Positions 36,314-46,324 are shown, counted from the first letter of the stretch. The stretch: DNA of 64,000 nt from CAYFWF01 sp964346815 (GCA_964346815.1 CAYFWF010000049.1:100813-164812), one strand, 5' to 3'. Numbers and translations are program-made. The notes: generated by a model from the sequence alone, not told the origin.

Positions 36314-38545
36314 CTATTCCTTCAGCATCTCTTCTAATCTTTCGAGCTCTGCACGGGCGCTCTGGATGGTCTCTTCGCTCTCTCCTTCCGGGTTTTCCAG
36401 ATAGAGCCGGATATAACGCACGGCTTCTTCGATTCTTCCCAGCTTTTTTTTGGCAACGGCCAGATTGAGATAGGCCACCGGTGTGGGATGAAGACCTATA
36501 GCCATCTCCAGATTTTCAACGGACTGGTTGATTTCTCCTGCCCGGCCGTAGGCAATCCCGAGATCCTGATAGATCTCATAATCATCAGGAAAATCTTTTT
36601 TCAAAGACTCGAAGATCTCAATCGCCCGGTTCAAGTTTCCCGATATCGCAAGGCTCAGAGCGAAGTTTTTCCTGGCGAACTTATTTTCCGGCTCGATCGC
36701 CAGAGCTCTCTGGTAATAGGCCAGTGCGTCTTCCTTCTGACCCATCAGGTCAAACATCCATGCCGAACCCAAAAGAGCATCGAAATGACGGGGATTGTTC
36801 TTCAAGACTCGGTCAAAGGCTTCAACAGCCTTCTTCAGTCTCCCCACTGCCATGAAGGTGTGTCCCAAGCGGGAAAGCAAAATCTCTGAGTCCGGGATCC
36901 TCTCGATCCCCTGCTCCAGAATCTGGATGGTCTCATCGAGCTTCATCATCCGTGCCTTCATAAGCGCCAGATTCACATAACTGTTGGCAACATCCGGTCT
37001 TAGGGCTATAATCTTTTCGTAGATGGCGGCAGCTTCCTCAATCCTTTCTTCCCTCTCATATTCTTCTGCCTTCTGGATCAGCAGAAGCTCCTCGATCCTT
37101 TCCTTCGGATCCGGCAAATCTCCTTGCAAGGGACCTTCTGAGGAAGCAATATAGCCGAGAGATCTCAGCCGCTCCCTTTCTTCGGCGGTCAGATTCCTTT
37201 TTTCTGCAACCATGGGTGATACAGAATTCTGGATGATATCATCCAATCTGTCCCTTTTCTCCTGGGCAATTTTTCTCTCTTCCTGGATGAGGTTGACTTC
37301 TTCTTCGGGATCCTGCTCGAGATCGTACAGTTCCTCCTGAGGAGCCTTGATGTATTTCCATCTGCCGTCTATGAGTCCTACGAGTTCTGACCAGCCAAAA
37401 TTCTCTCTGGGATAATAGCTCTCGATATAAGAACTCAAGTCGTCCCTTTTTTTCCCTTCAATATAAGGAAGAAGGCTGGTTCCCTGAATGTTTTCGGGCA
37501 GTGCGGCCCCCAGCATATCCAGGACAGAGGGCATGATGTCGATGAGCCGCACCCTGGCTTCTACAGCTTCTCCTTTGGGGAGGTTGTTTTCAGCGTAAAA
37601 AATGAGAGGCACTCTCATGGTACTTTCGTAGATAAAAACGCCGTGCCCCTTTTCCTGTTTCTCGCCGAAAGCTTCCCCGTGGTCTCCTGCCGCGATGATG
37701 AGCGTTTTTGCGAGAAGGTCCTGTTCTCTCAATTTATCCAGAATCTTCCCCACATAAAAATCCATGTAGGCGATCTCCCCATCATAAAGGTTATCTAAAT
37801 ATTGTTCGCGATAAGGGGAAGGCGGGTCATAGGGAAGATGGGGATCGAAAAAGTGCACCCAGGCAAAGAAGGGATGGATTGCGTTTCCATCCATCCACTG
37901 GGAAAAAGACGCGAACACTTTGTCGGCCTTTCTTTCAGAGGTCAATCCTTTAAAAGTCTGGTCAGGTGAGAACTGGTCATCATAAACATCGAATCCCTGG
38001 TCCAACCCGAACCGGGAATCCACGGTGAAAGAACTGACGAACGCGGCGGTTTTGAATCCCTGTTCTTTTAAAGATTCGGCCAGAGTTCTGAGTTCAGGCG
38101 CAAGAGTGTACGTCCCGTTGTTGCGGACCTGATGGGTGAGCGGATAGGTCCCGGTCAGGATGGAGCAGTGGGAGGGATAGGTCAAAGGAACAGGGGCATA
38201 GGTATCGGAAAATCGGACACCGTTGGAAGCTAGATAATCAAGGTTGGGCGTCTCTGCCTTGGGGTAGCCGTAACAGCCGAGTCTGTCTGCTCTCGTGGTG
38301 TCCAGAGTCACCAGCAGAACATTCAGGCTGCTGTCGTTGAGAACTTTCTTTTGAGGAGAGGAGACAAAGAGGACAACCAAAACAACCGCAGCCATAAGGA
38401 GAAAAAACGGGACCAGAAGAAGAAACTTTTTCCTGTTCGGCTTTTCCTCTGCGGCGGCCTCTTCTTCCCTCTTTTGAGGCTGTGGTCTGGGAGCTGTGCG
38501 CTCCTGGGATCTTCTTTTTTTCTTCTTTCTCTTCTTTTTCGCCAT
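36314..38545 (-). CDS. Membrane-anchored sulfatase-like hydrolase with TPR tail
   Basis: A 743-residue protein. A Lys/Arg/Glu-rich cytoplasmic head (1-40) and one membrane helix (41-62) put the rest outside the cytoplasm. The alkaline-phosphatase-fold domain (about 72-480) has the metal motif LDTTRADRLGCYGYPK. At the nucleophile site the usual Cys/Ser-x-Pro-x-Arg reads Thr122-Tyr-Pro-Ser-His126, so formylglycine cannot form and Arg is missing. Thr at this place is used by lipid-headgroup transferases such as EptA and LtaS. Metal ligands recur in AAGDHGEAFGE. Residues about 500-743 are six or so TPR repeats. The enzyme may act on phosphate or lipid-linked esters rather than sulfate. No clear ribosome-binding site is seen. 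Downstream 3' end converges on the CPR-TPR gene. Confidence 0.85.
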   Translation of the reverse strand: MAKKKRKKKKRRSQERTAPRPQPQKREEEAAAEEKPNRKKFLLLVPFFLLMAAVVLVVLFVSSPQKKVLNDSSLNVLLVTLDTTRADRLGCYGYPKAETPNLDYLASNGVRFSDTYAPVPLTYPSHCSILTGTYPLTHQVRNNGTYTLAPELRTLAESLKEQGFKTAAFVSSFTVDSRFGLDQGFDVYDDQFSPDQTFKGLTSERKADKVFASFSQWMDGNAIHPFFAWVHFFDPHLPYDPPSPYREQYLDNLYDGEIAYMDFYVGKILDKLREQDLLAKTLIIAAGDHGEAFGEKQEKGHGVFIYESTMRVPLIFYAENNLPKGEAVEARVRLIDIMPSVLDMLGAALPENIQGTSLLPYIEGKKRDDLSSYIESYYPRENFGWSELVGLIDGRWKYIKAPQEELYDLEQDPEEEVNLIQEERKIAQEKRDRLDDIIQNSVSPMVAEKRNLTAEERERLRSLGYIASSEGPLQGDLPDPKERIEELLLIQKAEEYEREERIEEAAAIYEKIIALRPDVANSYVNLALMKARMMKLDETIQILEQGIERIPDSEILLSRLGHTFMAVGRLKKAVEAFDRVLKNNPRHFDALLGSAWMFDLMGQKEDALAYYQRALAIEPENKFARKNFALSLAISGNLNRAIEIFESLKKDFPDDYEIYQDLGIAYGRAGEINQSVENLEMAIGLHPTPVAYLNLAVAKKKLGRIEEAVRYIRLYLENPEGESEETIQSARAELERLEEMLKE

Positions 38546-38581
38546 ACATAAAAATTACACTGTATGTATTGTGGAGTCAAA

Positions 38582-38615
38582 TAAAAAAACCCGCCTCCCT
38601 GTACAGGGAGGCGGG
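38582..38615 (-). terminator. Rho-independent terminator of the Oar-like receptor gene
   Basis: A perfect 13-bp palindrome CCCGCCTCCCTGT/ACAGGGAGGCGGG (38590-38615) is followed on the minus strand by a run of seven T (38582-38589). It lies about 25 bases past the receptor's stop codon and separates it from the sulfatase gene. Confidence 0.9.
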
Positions 38616-38639
38616 CTTGAGCGTCTAGTTCAGCAGAGC

Positions 38640-41600
38640 TTAGAAGATGAACTTCACTCCGAGCCTTACTACGATGGGCGGGTAGAAATCCATTTCCTTG
38701 CCGTACATGTCGTGCTGGAGAAATCCGTATTGAGGATCGTCGATATCCCAGTTTGTAGACAGGATGGTATCCTCGCCGACATCCAATCCATAGTAAGTTC
38801 GACGGCTGTAGATCCTGCGCGCTGTCGAGGTATTGGTGATATTATCCACATTGAGGTTGAACTGAACCGTGTACCTGTCGGCAAATCTCAGGTTGTATTC
38901 GGCATAGGCATTGGCAAACATCAGGAAAGGTGTTCTCTTCTCCTCGAGATCGCTGCCGGATATGCCGTTTCTAGATTTTCCTCGGTTGAAGGGGTACCAG
39001 TAGGTGTTGAGAATAGACCAGGTTTCTGTGAACGGAACACCGCTCATGCCGTTGAGCACGGCTCCCACTGTCAGACGGAAGGGGAAGGTGTAAGCGCCGT
39101 AGAACTTGAAGAAGTGGGTGCGGTCGGTTGGCAGTGTCCCGTCGAGCTCCTTAAGCTCCTTGGTGTAGGACATGGCCCAGTTATCAAAGCTTCTCTCCAC
39201 ATAGGGGCTCGTCCGTCCGTACTCATCTGAACTGCCCAGACCGGAGTAATTACCGTACAGGTAGCTCCAGGTGTAGGAGGCTCCCGCCAGCCAGTTGTTG
39301 GACAGCCGCTTGTCCAAACTCAGGTTTACGGCCCAGTATTCACGGCTGGCTCTCGGTGTCTCAGGATACTTGGGATCGAACTTACCTGTGCCATTGCCCT
39401 GATGGAGTGAGTAGCCATAGCCGGGATTACATTCGAAGTACTTCTCTCCCACTCCAGGAATGATGACACCCACGTCCTCGATGGTGTAGCGGAGGTGCTT
39501 TTGGACAACACGGACTGTGGCGGAAATATTTTCCATCAGCATTTTTTCCGCACCGAAAGAGAATTCCCGCTGGCTGACCGGCTTCATGTCCGGATCTGTG
39601 GAATCAAATGAGGGTGTACGCCAATCAATGAGCGCCAGAAGCGTTCCAGGAAAGTAGTTGTTCAGTCCGATGCCACGCCATTCATAGCTGTCCAACGTGT
39701 AGTAGGCGCTTTTCCACTTGAACCCAGCATAAGAGTGAGCAGGCATGTAGGTCTTGATCACATCATAGTAGTGACCGAAGCTTCCGAAGATCTTCAGGCT
39801 GGTGTCGCCGAACACGTCATAGATGAACCCGATTCTGGGCGCCAGCTTATCCCCGAAGTCGAATTCCATGGGTTTGAAGCCCGAAGGAATCGAAGGATCT
39901 TCGGAAAACGGCGGGATGTATTCTGACTCTGCCCGGATTCCCAGGTTCAGGGTTAATCTGTCTGCAATGGTCCAGCTGTCCTGGAGGTACAGGGCCCAGC
40001 GGTCGTTGTGCACGTTGAAGAATTCGCCAAAAGGTCCGGTGACTTCGCTTCCCCGAACCTGATAGTGACCGTAGATTCCCTGGCCATAATTTATACCGCC
40101 GATGATCAGGTCTCGACCCCAGTTGAAGTAGACATCCGGATAGTTTTTGTTGATGGTCCTGTCAGTATCTTCACCCTGGCGGACCCACTGCACACCGAAT
40201 TTCCAGGCATGCTCACCGCCCAGGTACATGAAATACGTGAAATCAGCTCCCAAGTGCTGTTTGTATTTTATGAGCTTGTTGTACTCATAGATCCTGCCGT
40301 GGTTCTGCCAATAGTGTGGTACTTGGAATCCAGCAGGGATCTCCAAGGCAGTTCCATCCCAATTGTCTGTATGATAGCCATAATGGTACCAACGGGGCTC
40401 TCCCCAGTCCTCGGCTGTAACCTGCTGATTCGTCCTGTTGTAGCGGAACTTGCCTCCCCTGATGTTGACCATGAAGTTGGCTCCGAAGGTGAGGTCAACG
40501 AAACCAGAAGCTGTCCAGTTGGGGTAGTCATAGCCGTATTGATCCCAGAACTTATCACTGTAATTGCTGGTGCCCGCACGCGAAGGAAGCGATCCCCGGT
40601 ATTTGTAGAAGTTGTTCACAAAAGAAGCGCCCACGCGCATCAAGCTGATGGGCTGTGCGGTCAACTTGGCCTGGAAGTTCCACCATGTTTGTTTCTGCGT
40701 GTAGTCTCCTTCGGCTCCTTCAGGATTCAGAAAGACCACATGCCTATCGTGTGTGCGAAACACAGGAAGAAATGAACCAAAGAACCACAGCCTGTCCCTG
40801 AGGATGTAGCCACCCAGGCTGAAACCAATTTCCCATCTGTCTATGGGGTCTTTTCCGTACAGGTCCTCGTAATTGACGTATTCGGCCACATTGAATTGCT
40901 GGGGATTAATACGGAGAGAGTCCCTCTCCTTGCCGGTAAGCTTTGATCCGCTGAAGTATCCGATGAGCTCACCATGGAACTCGTTTCCTCCCTGGCGGGT
41001 GATGACGCTGACCACGCCACCCAAGGCGCCGCCGTACTCTGCCTCGTATCCGCTGGCCACGATCTGGACTTCATCAACGAATTCGAAGGCAGCGCTCTGG
41101 CCGGCACGGCCTCTGTCGATTTGGGTGATATCCGTGCCGTCGACAAAGTACATATTTTCGGCAGCCGATGCACCGTCGACAGAAACTCCACCCAGCCAGG
41201 GCTCATTGTTCACGCCAGGAACGGCTGTGACCAGAGTGTCGAAGTTTCTTCCCTTGGGAAGCAGCTCGAACATCTCTTTGCTCAGAGTCATCCCCTTGGT
41301 CGTGCTCTTGACATCGATAAGAGGCGATTGGCCCACAACCGTGATCTGCTCTTCGATGGCACCCAAAGACAGGCGAATATCCAAAGTGACGGTCATGTTG
41401 ACGCCCACGTCGATTTCTTCCCTGACGACAGGTTTAAAACCCTGGAGTTCGAATCTGACCGAGTAAGTTCCCGGCTGCAGAGAAACCAGACGGTATCTTC
41501 CGTTGATATCTGTTACAACCGAAGCCTCTCCCATCAGCTTGGGGCTGATGGCCTTGACTGTCACACCAGGAAGAGGATTGCCATCTTCATCGGCAACCGT

Positions 41601-41699
41601 ACCGAAGATGTTTCCTTTGGTAGAAATCTGGGCGAACATCGAAGATGTCACAAAAACGATGGCGAGAGCGAAAAGGAATAAATGTTTGGATTTAATCAT
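38640..41699 (-). CDS. Oar-like TonB-dependent receptor with N-terminal CPR domain
   Basis: A 1019-residue outer membrane protein. AAGGAGG precedes the ATG and a signal peptide covers residues 1-24. A carboxypeptidase-regulatory-like sandwich (about 27-115; GNIFGTVADEDGNPLPGVTV) comes before the TonB plug (about 125-250; MYFVDGTD, GYEAEYGGALGGVVSV). The barrel runs to the C-terminus and ends with a Phe (VVRLGVKFIF), as outer-membrane barrels do. The classical TonB box is not obvious, as usual in this group. Oar-like receptors are thought to import peptides or glycans or act in adhesion and secretion. It is transcribed alone, with a terminator at 38582-38615 and a long AT-rich leader upstream. 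Confidence 0.92.
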   Translation of the reverse strand: MIKSKHLFLFALAIVFVTSSMFAQISTKGNIFGTVADEDGNPLPGVTVKAISPKLMGEASVVTDINGRYRLVSLQPGTYSVRFELQGFKPVVREEIDVGVNMTVTLDIRLSLGAIEEQITVVGQSPLIDVKSTTKGMTLSKEMFELLPKGRNFDTLVTAVPGVNNEPWLGGVSVDGASAAENMYFVDGTDITQIDRGRAGQSAAFEFVDEVQIVASGYEAEYGGALGGVVSVITRQGGNEFHGELIGYFSGSKLTGKERDSLRINPQQFNVAEYVNYEDLYGKDPIDRWEIGFSLGGYILRDRLWFFGSFLPVFRTHDRHVVFLNPEGAEGDYTQKQTWWNFQAKLTAQPISLMRVGASFVNNFYKYRGSLPSRAGTSNYSDKFWDQYGYDYPNWTASGFVDLTFGANFMVNIRGGKFRYNRTNQQVTAEDWGEPRWYHYGYHTDNWDGTALEIPAGFQVPHYWQNHGRIYEYNKLIKYKQHLGADFTYFMYLGGEHAWKFGVQWVRQGEDTDRTINKNYPDVYFNWGRDLIIGGINYGQGIYGHYQVRGSEVTGPFGEFFNVHNDRWALYLQDSWTIADRLTLNLGIRAESEYIPPFSEDPSIPSGFKPMEFDFGDKLAPRIGFIYDVFGDTSLKIFGSFGHYYDVIKTYMPAHSYAGFKWKSAYYTLDSYEWRGIGLNNYFPGTLLALIDWRTPSFDSTDPDMKPVSQREFSFGAEKMLMENISATVRVVQKHLRYTIEDVGVIIPGVGEKYFECNPGYGYSLHQGNGTGKFDPKYPETPRASREYWAVNLSLDKRLSNNWLAGASYTWSYLYGNYSGLGSSDEYGRTSPYVERSFDNWAMSYTKELKELDGTLPTDRTHFFKFYGAYTFPFRLTVGAVLNGMSGVPFTETWSILNTYWYPFNRGKSRNGISGSDLEEKRTPFLMFANAYAEYNLRFADRYTVQFNLNVDNITNTSTARRIYSRRTYYGLDVGEDTILSTNWDIDDPQYGFLQHDMYGKEMDFYPPIVVRLGVKFIF

Positions 41700-42093
41700 C
41701 CATCCTCCTTGTGATATCCCGCGCTCCTTTTAAGGAGTCTTACGGGAATTCCTGTTTTACCCTAGAGTGCAGTCCTTAAGATGCACTCCAACTCATTACT
41801 TTTCAGTGTAGAATACCTGTGATTATCACCTCCTGCAGATAAATTTTTAATCATCCCTCTACTCATCCTTTTAATAAGCAATATTTGTGCCAATCTTCGG
41901 TTTTTCTATTTCCTTTATTTTCAAATATTTATGTTTTCCGTTTTTTTGTTCTATCCAATAAATTGAATTTAATACAAAAATTTGGATAAATTTCCTGTTT
42001 TTGCATGAACATCTTTCCCGCTGCTCATGCCACTCGATTATATTTTTAGCTGTTTGGTATGTTATTTTTTGTCAAAATGGAGCATCTGGAGTA
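41700..42093. other. AT-rich leader/promoter region of the receptor gene
   Basis: About 390 bases with no gene. It contains two hairpins near the receptor start: CTCCTT-TT-AAGGAG at 41724-41737 and GAGTGCA ... TGCACTC at 41765-41788. The remainder (41830-42060) is pyrimidine-rich on the plus strand, that is purine-rich in the transcript. No clear promoter could be fixed. Confidence 0.5.
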
Positions 42094-42427
42094 ATGAGGA
42101 CGAAGTTCATTCGAGCAATTTTATTGACTGTACTCCTGCCCTGCACCTGCCAGAGAGCTGGGTATAAACTGTTTCCGTGAATAAAACTGAAGCCCACCAG
42201 CCGGAAGGGAGGCCTTGCCAGCAAAAGGACGATCCAAAGTCTTTTGTATGAAATCTGGGACTCGGGGTTCATGGAAAAAAATGACCTGACCCAAGTTGCT
42301 GATCGGGAGGGGGGCAAATCCTGATCTAAAAAATGCAGACAGCCTCACTCCGATGGATATCGCCTCCAAAGCCGGAAAAAGGGAGATCGTCCATATTCTT
42401 CGTAAGGCTGTTTTGGCGAACGATTAA
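42094..42427 (+). pseudogene. Decayed ankyrin-repeat lipoprotein gene
   Basis: An ATG at 42094 opens a signal-peptide-like frame (MRTKFIRAILLTVLLPCTCQ) that stops soon after. Past two or three frame changes, the last 120 bases read in one frame as an ankyrin repeat: KLLIGRGANPDLKNADSLTP then MDIASKAGKREIVHILRK, ending with TAA at 42425-42427. Fragments of the earlier repeat (QQKDDPKSFV) appear in other frames. Internal stops (TGA, TAA) interrupt every frame. An intact exported ankyrin protein would need the frames rejoined. It lies between the Oar-like receptor and a CBM9-like gene. Confidence 0.65.
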
Positions 42428-42439
42428 GGAATCAGTAAA

Positions 42440-43264
42440 CTATTGACTCTCAGCAAGTTTGACATCGCACCAGAAGTCATATTTTTTGGGCATACGACGA
42501 GAAACACTTCTCGGGGCTCCGCCTGTAGTGCGCCGCGTGTCAATGACTCCTCCGGCTCGACTTTCTTCCGAGATATCTCCACCGGCCCGAATCTTCTTTG
42601 CCAATTCTTTGGTCATTCCTCCCCATTCAAAACCGAGTTTCAGGCTCTGCCCGGGTTGGGCTCCTATTCCTTCTGGAGATGATGCAGACTGGACAAGAGG
42701 AACTCTGAATTCAAAGGTAAACGTTTTGTCCTTACGGCTTAACTTGAACCCCGGTTGTAAGGCCTCTGGACCCTGCACTCCTCCGCCTTCTTCACCATCC
42801 TCTTTGAGCCTTTCAGCCATAAACACCACATAACCGGGCTTGGATTTGATCGATTGAATCTGTTGTTCGGTCAAATCCTGTCCTCGTTTTTCCAAATAAG
42901 CGATGAGTTCGTCCGGACCGACCTGTTTTTGAATAAAATGAAATCCCTCGTCTTTCTTCTTTTTCCCTTCCGTATTGAAATACATGGTGATGCCAGTGTA
43001 ATTAATGGTGCTCAGATACTCCGGATCTTTGAAGACGAACAGCACATACATATTCTCGGCATCATTCCTGACTGCATAATCCACCTTCACTTTCTTTTCG
43101 GTGGTAAACTCGACCCCGCTCCAATCGTCACCCTGTCCATCGATGGTTAAGGGCTGGGAAGCCCATTCGCTCTGCACAAGGTCCTCTCCGGCGAATCCTG
43201 CCGTGGTTACGATGAGTATGAAGGCAGCAAGAGAAATATGATACAATAATTTTGTTGTATTCAT
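42440..43264 (-). CDS. Exported CBM9/DOMON-like beta-sandwich protein
   Basis: A 274-residue protein with a signal peptide (MNTTKLLYHISLAAFILIVT). Residues about 35-120 start like a family-9 carbohydrate-binding or DOMON domain: PLTIDGQGDDWSGVEF, AVRNDAENMYVLFVFKD. The middle holds a helical insertion (KRGQDLTEQQIQSIKS), and the sandwich resumes with FEFRVPLVQ and LKLGFEWGG. The C-terminal 60 residues are basic and Gly/Arg/Ser-rich and look disordered. No catalytic motif is seen. It may bind sugars or haem outside the cytoplasm. The gene is divergent from the GWxTD operon; the 240 bases between hold both promoters. Confidence 0.72.
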   Translation of the reverse strand: MNTTKLLYHISLAAFILIVTTAGFAGEDLVQSEWASQPLTIDGQGDDWSGVEFTTEKKVKVDYAVRNDAENMYVLFVFKDPEYLSTINYTGITMYFNTEGKKKKDEGFHFIQKQVGPDELIAYLEKRGQDLTEQQIQSIKSKPGYVVFMAERLKEDGEEGGGVQGPEALQPGFKLSRKDKTFTFEFRVPLVQSASSPEGIGAQPGQSLKLGFEWGGMTKELAKKIRAGGDISEESRAGGVIDTRRTTGGAPRSVSRRMPKKYDFWCDVKLAESQ

Positions 43265-43505
43265 TTCGACCTCCTCGATATGACTTTAAATTCTAAACCA
43301 AACGAAACATTATTGCAAAATTTTTGATTATGGAATAGTGGACACCCGTCCTGTTTTCATGACAGAAATTTGAGTATCAAAGCCTCTCCCTATCTGTTAC
43401 AATAAGGTATAGAGTTTGCATCGGTTATGAGCAAGAGACGATAAATCAAATGGAATTCTTAAAGCATAAACGGATATCTTCAAATCTTATTTTAGGGAGG
43501 GGTAA

Positions 43506-44177
43506 ATGAGCGACGAGAAAAAACGGATTGGGATTTTTCTTCTTCTCTGCCTCGGTTTTCTCTGCTTCAGTGCATGCTCTGTAGGGCTTTTTCCTTCCAA
43601 GGACCCCTGGTATGCCAAGCATTATATCATCATGCAGGATTTTGAATGGGACACTTACAAGGCACTTTCGCCCACCGCCAAAGCACAATTCCAAGAGCTC
43701 TTCTGGAAGGTCAGAGTCCCACAGGCCCAGCAGATATTCCAAAACAGACTGAAAGTTGCCACAGAAAGCTTTAAAAGAGAAAGTTCCAGCACTCCCTGGA
43801 ACACCGATCGAGGGAGAATCTTTCTCCTTCACGGCAGGCCGGCCGAGGTTCGGTATGTCGAAAACACCAACCTGGGTGGAAGGACTCTCGTATCTGATAT
43901 AACAGCCGCTGAGGTGGGAGCAGGAAGAAATGTAGATCGTTCCAAAGAAGATATAGCTGCGAGGATGTCGGAATTATGGGTTTATCCATTCAAGGGCTAT
44001 CTCATCAATTATCAGTTCGACTTTTCACAGCCCAGACAGTGGAAACTGAGCCCCAATATGTCTGAGAGCGCCTATCGCGATGAGTTCGAACTCCACAGCA
44101 GGGTCACGACATACAGAATTGTGGATGTGGAGAAATACAAAAAACAACTGGAGGAGTTGAAAAATATTAAAGAATGA
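43506..44177 (+). CDS. GWxTD-domain lipoprotein, first of cassette B
   Basis: A 223-residue lipoprotein: signal peptide with lipobox FSAC (Cys24). The GWxTD domain includes KAQFQELFWKVRVPQAQQIF and the motif as TPWNTDRGRIFLLHGRP at about 97-112 (Trp-Asn-Thr-Asp kept, leading Gly replaced by Pro). Downstream strands (SELWVYPFKGYLINYQFDF) complete the domain. GGGAGG precedes the ATG. Its stop codon overlaps the start of the VWA gene (ATGA), so the two are translationally coupled. Confidence 0.88.
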   Translation: MSDEKKRIGIFLLLCLGFLCFSACSVGLFPSKDPWYAKHYIIMQDFEWDTYKALSPTAKAQFQELFWKVRVPQAQQIFQNRLKVATESFKRESSSTPWNTDRGRIFLLHGRPAEVRYVENTNLGGRTLVSDITAAEVGAGRNVDRSKEDIAARMSELWVYPFKGYLINYQFDFSQPRQWKLSPNMSESAYRDEFELHSRVTTYRIVDVEKYKKQLEELKNIKE

Positions 44178-46324
44178 AATTCGCGAATAAAAAAACCATT
44201 TTTCTGAAATTATCGCTGTTTTTTTTACCATTCACATTAGTATCATATCAAAACCTCAATCCCTCGCAGGAGAGTGACAAGGAAAATTCGCTTCAGCATC
44301 AAGTCTCGGTCACTCTCAAACTTGTCCAAATCTATGTGACCGATAAAGACGGATATCCTGTTGTGGATTTGAATAAAGAAGATTTCATCATCCAAGACAA
44401 CGGCGATAAAAAGAAGATCACAGAATTCGAAAAACACATCCTGCACCTGCCTCCATCAGAAACAGAGGCTCACGAGAAAGCCAGGGAAATCCAGTCTCCT
44501 TCGTCACAAGAGCTCATGAGTCGAAAGTTTTTTCTCCTCTTCGATTTCGCCTATAACAATGCCAAAGGTATCAAGAAAGCTAAAAAAGCCGCTCTGCACT
44601 TCTTGGACACCCAGGTTCAGCGATCCGATGAAGTGGGGGTGCTGACCTACACCACCATAAAAAGTCTGACCCTCCACGAGTATTTAACCCGCGATCATAG
44701 CGAAGTCCGCAAAATGGTGGAAGCATTCGGCATAAAAGAAAGAGCCGGGAGGGCGGAAAATTTCGAGGAGGACTACTGGTTCCGGGTTACAGGACAAAAT
44801 CCCATCGATGCCAGCAAAGCAGGAAAAATAACTTTCAAACATGGCGCACAAATCGAGGACAGACCCATTACCGGGGATACTCCAGAATTCGAAAAATTCC
44901 AGGCACAGGAAGACGGCAACGTGCATGCGCTCCATTTTGTCCAAAGAATCAAAGATTTTGCCGAAGCCTTGAGGTATATTCCTGGCACCAAACACATTAT
45001 TCTTTTTTCCTCCGGAATTCCCTATTCCCTTATGTATGGAATCCAACATCCCTCTGAGACATGGGATACCACACGAGGAATCGACACCATGCTGAAACAG
45101 AGGTGGGACTTTGGAAACAGGCTCATACAAGAACGGTACGATGATATGCTCAAGGAACTGGCATCTTCCAACAGCACGGTCTATGCCATCGATACCGAGG
45201 ATCTGTCGGCGACGGTGGGAGTCGATTCGAGATTAAAGGGAGGTTACACACTCCAGACCATGGCGAGTTCTACCGGAGGAAAATACTTCGGAGACGTCAA
45301 CAGCTACCAAGAGCACCTGGAGAAAATTCAGAACATGACCGGATGCTTCTATGTCCTTGGGTATTACATCGATGAAAAATGGGACGGGGACTACCACAAA
45401 ATAAAAGTCAAGGTGAACCGCCCCGGACTAGAAGTCCACGCTCAGAAAGGCTACTACAATCCCAAGCCTTTCAGTGAATACACCAAGATCGAAAAGAAAC
45501 TGCATCTCGTCGATCTGGCTCTGAATGAGAGGTCTCTTTTCCGAACACCCCGTCATTTCCCGATGATCTCCCTGCCGTGTTCGATCAAAGGCGACTCCTA
45601 CATCTCTATGTTCGCGAAACTGCCTATGGAAAACATCGAAGCTCTCTCTGGAAAAGATGTCGCGATCGTGAGCCTTATATTCGATACAGAAAACAGTATC
45701 ATCAAGATGGGAAGAGAGAAGAAGGATTTCACCAAGCTGCCCGAGGGAAACATCTATTACTCCAATTTTACCTCTCTCCTCCCGGGTGAGTACAAATGCC
45801 GCATTGTCCTGAGAAATTCGGAAACCGGAACAGGTGCTGTGGCCTCTTCATCGGTTATCGTTCCGGAAGCACAGGAACAGCGAATCCATCTTTATCCCCC
45901 CCTGCTTCTGAAATCAGATGAGAACGCATCCTATCTGAAAAAGGCAACTGCTGCCTATCCTTTTAACTCAAATCAATATTTCCCCCTCATCGAGCCTCTG
46001 GAACAGGGAACGAACAGCGTGTTGGCTGTAGTCAGATGCTCCTATTCTGGAATCCAGCAGCCGGATATTCAGCTCTCTGCGAATCTCATTCACAGCTCAA
46101 GCAACAGCGGTGATGCTATCCCTGCGGCCATCTCGATTCTGGAGAGATATCACGATGCCGATACAGAGATTTTTTTGCTGGAGCTTCAGACAGAAGGTCT
46201 ATCATCAGGCGAATATTTTCTGTATATCTTTGCATTGGATAATTTTTCTCAATCACGCTCCGGCGTGAACACCGCTTTTTCGGTAGGAGATCCCAGTCAG
46301 AAGCCGAGCGAACCGATTCGATGA
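44174..46324 (+). CDS. VWFA-related acidobacterial domain protein
   Basis: A 716-residue exported protein. After a hydrophobic leader (KLSLFFLPFTLVS), the family's opening beta segment is present: VTLKLVQIYVTDKDGYPVVD then LNKEDFIIQDNG. The von Willebrand A fold follows (about 115-400), with RKFFLLFDFAYNN, HIILFSSGIPY and STVYAIDTEDL. The metal-site motif Asp-x-Ser-x-Ser is not conserved, as in many of this family. The segment GCFYVLGYYIDEKWDGDYHK closes the VWA part; the last 280 residues are beta-rich with unknown fold. These proteins are probably secreted interaction modules. It starts within the stop of the GWxTD lipoprotein gene and is followed by a second one after 31 bases. Confidence 0.88.
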   Translation: MKFANKKTIFLKLSLFFLPFTLVSYQNLNPSQESDKENSLQHQVSVTLKLVQIYVTDKDGYPVVDLNKEDFIIQDNGDKKKITEFEKHILHLPPSETEAHEKAREIQSPSSQELMSRKFFLLFDFAYNNAKGIKKAKKAALHFLDTQVQRSDEVGVLTYTTIKSLTLHEYLTRDHSEVRKMVEAFGIKERAGRAENFEEDYWFRVTGQNPIDASKAGKITFKHGAQIEDRPITGDTPEFEKFQAQEDGNVHALHFVQRIKDFAEALRYIPGTKHIILFSSGIPYSLMYGIQHPSETWDTTRGIDTMLKQRWDFGNRLIQERYDDMLKELASSNSTVYAIDTEDLSATVGVDSRLKGGYTLQTMASSTGGKYFGDVNSYQEHLEKIQNMTGCFYVLGYYIDEKWDGDYHKIKVKVNRPGLEVHAQKGYYNPKPFSEYTKIEKKLHLVDLALNERSLFRTPRHFPMISLPCSIKGDSYISMFAKLPMENIEALSGKDVAIVSLIFDTENSIIKMGREKKDFTKLPEGNIYYSNFTSLLPGEYKCRIVLRNSETGTGAVASSSVIVPEAQEQRIHLYPPLLLKSDENASYLKKATAAYPFNSNQYFPLIEPLEQGTNSVLAVVRCSYSGIQQPDIQLSANLIHSSSNSGDAIPAAISILERYHDADTEIFLLELQTEGLSSGEYFLYIFALDNFSQSRSGVNTAFSVGDPSQKPSEPIR

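Noticed and set aside
41700..42093. Riboswitch in the Oar receptor leader
   Set aside because: Two hairpins exist but no known aptamer pattern was recognised.
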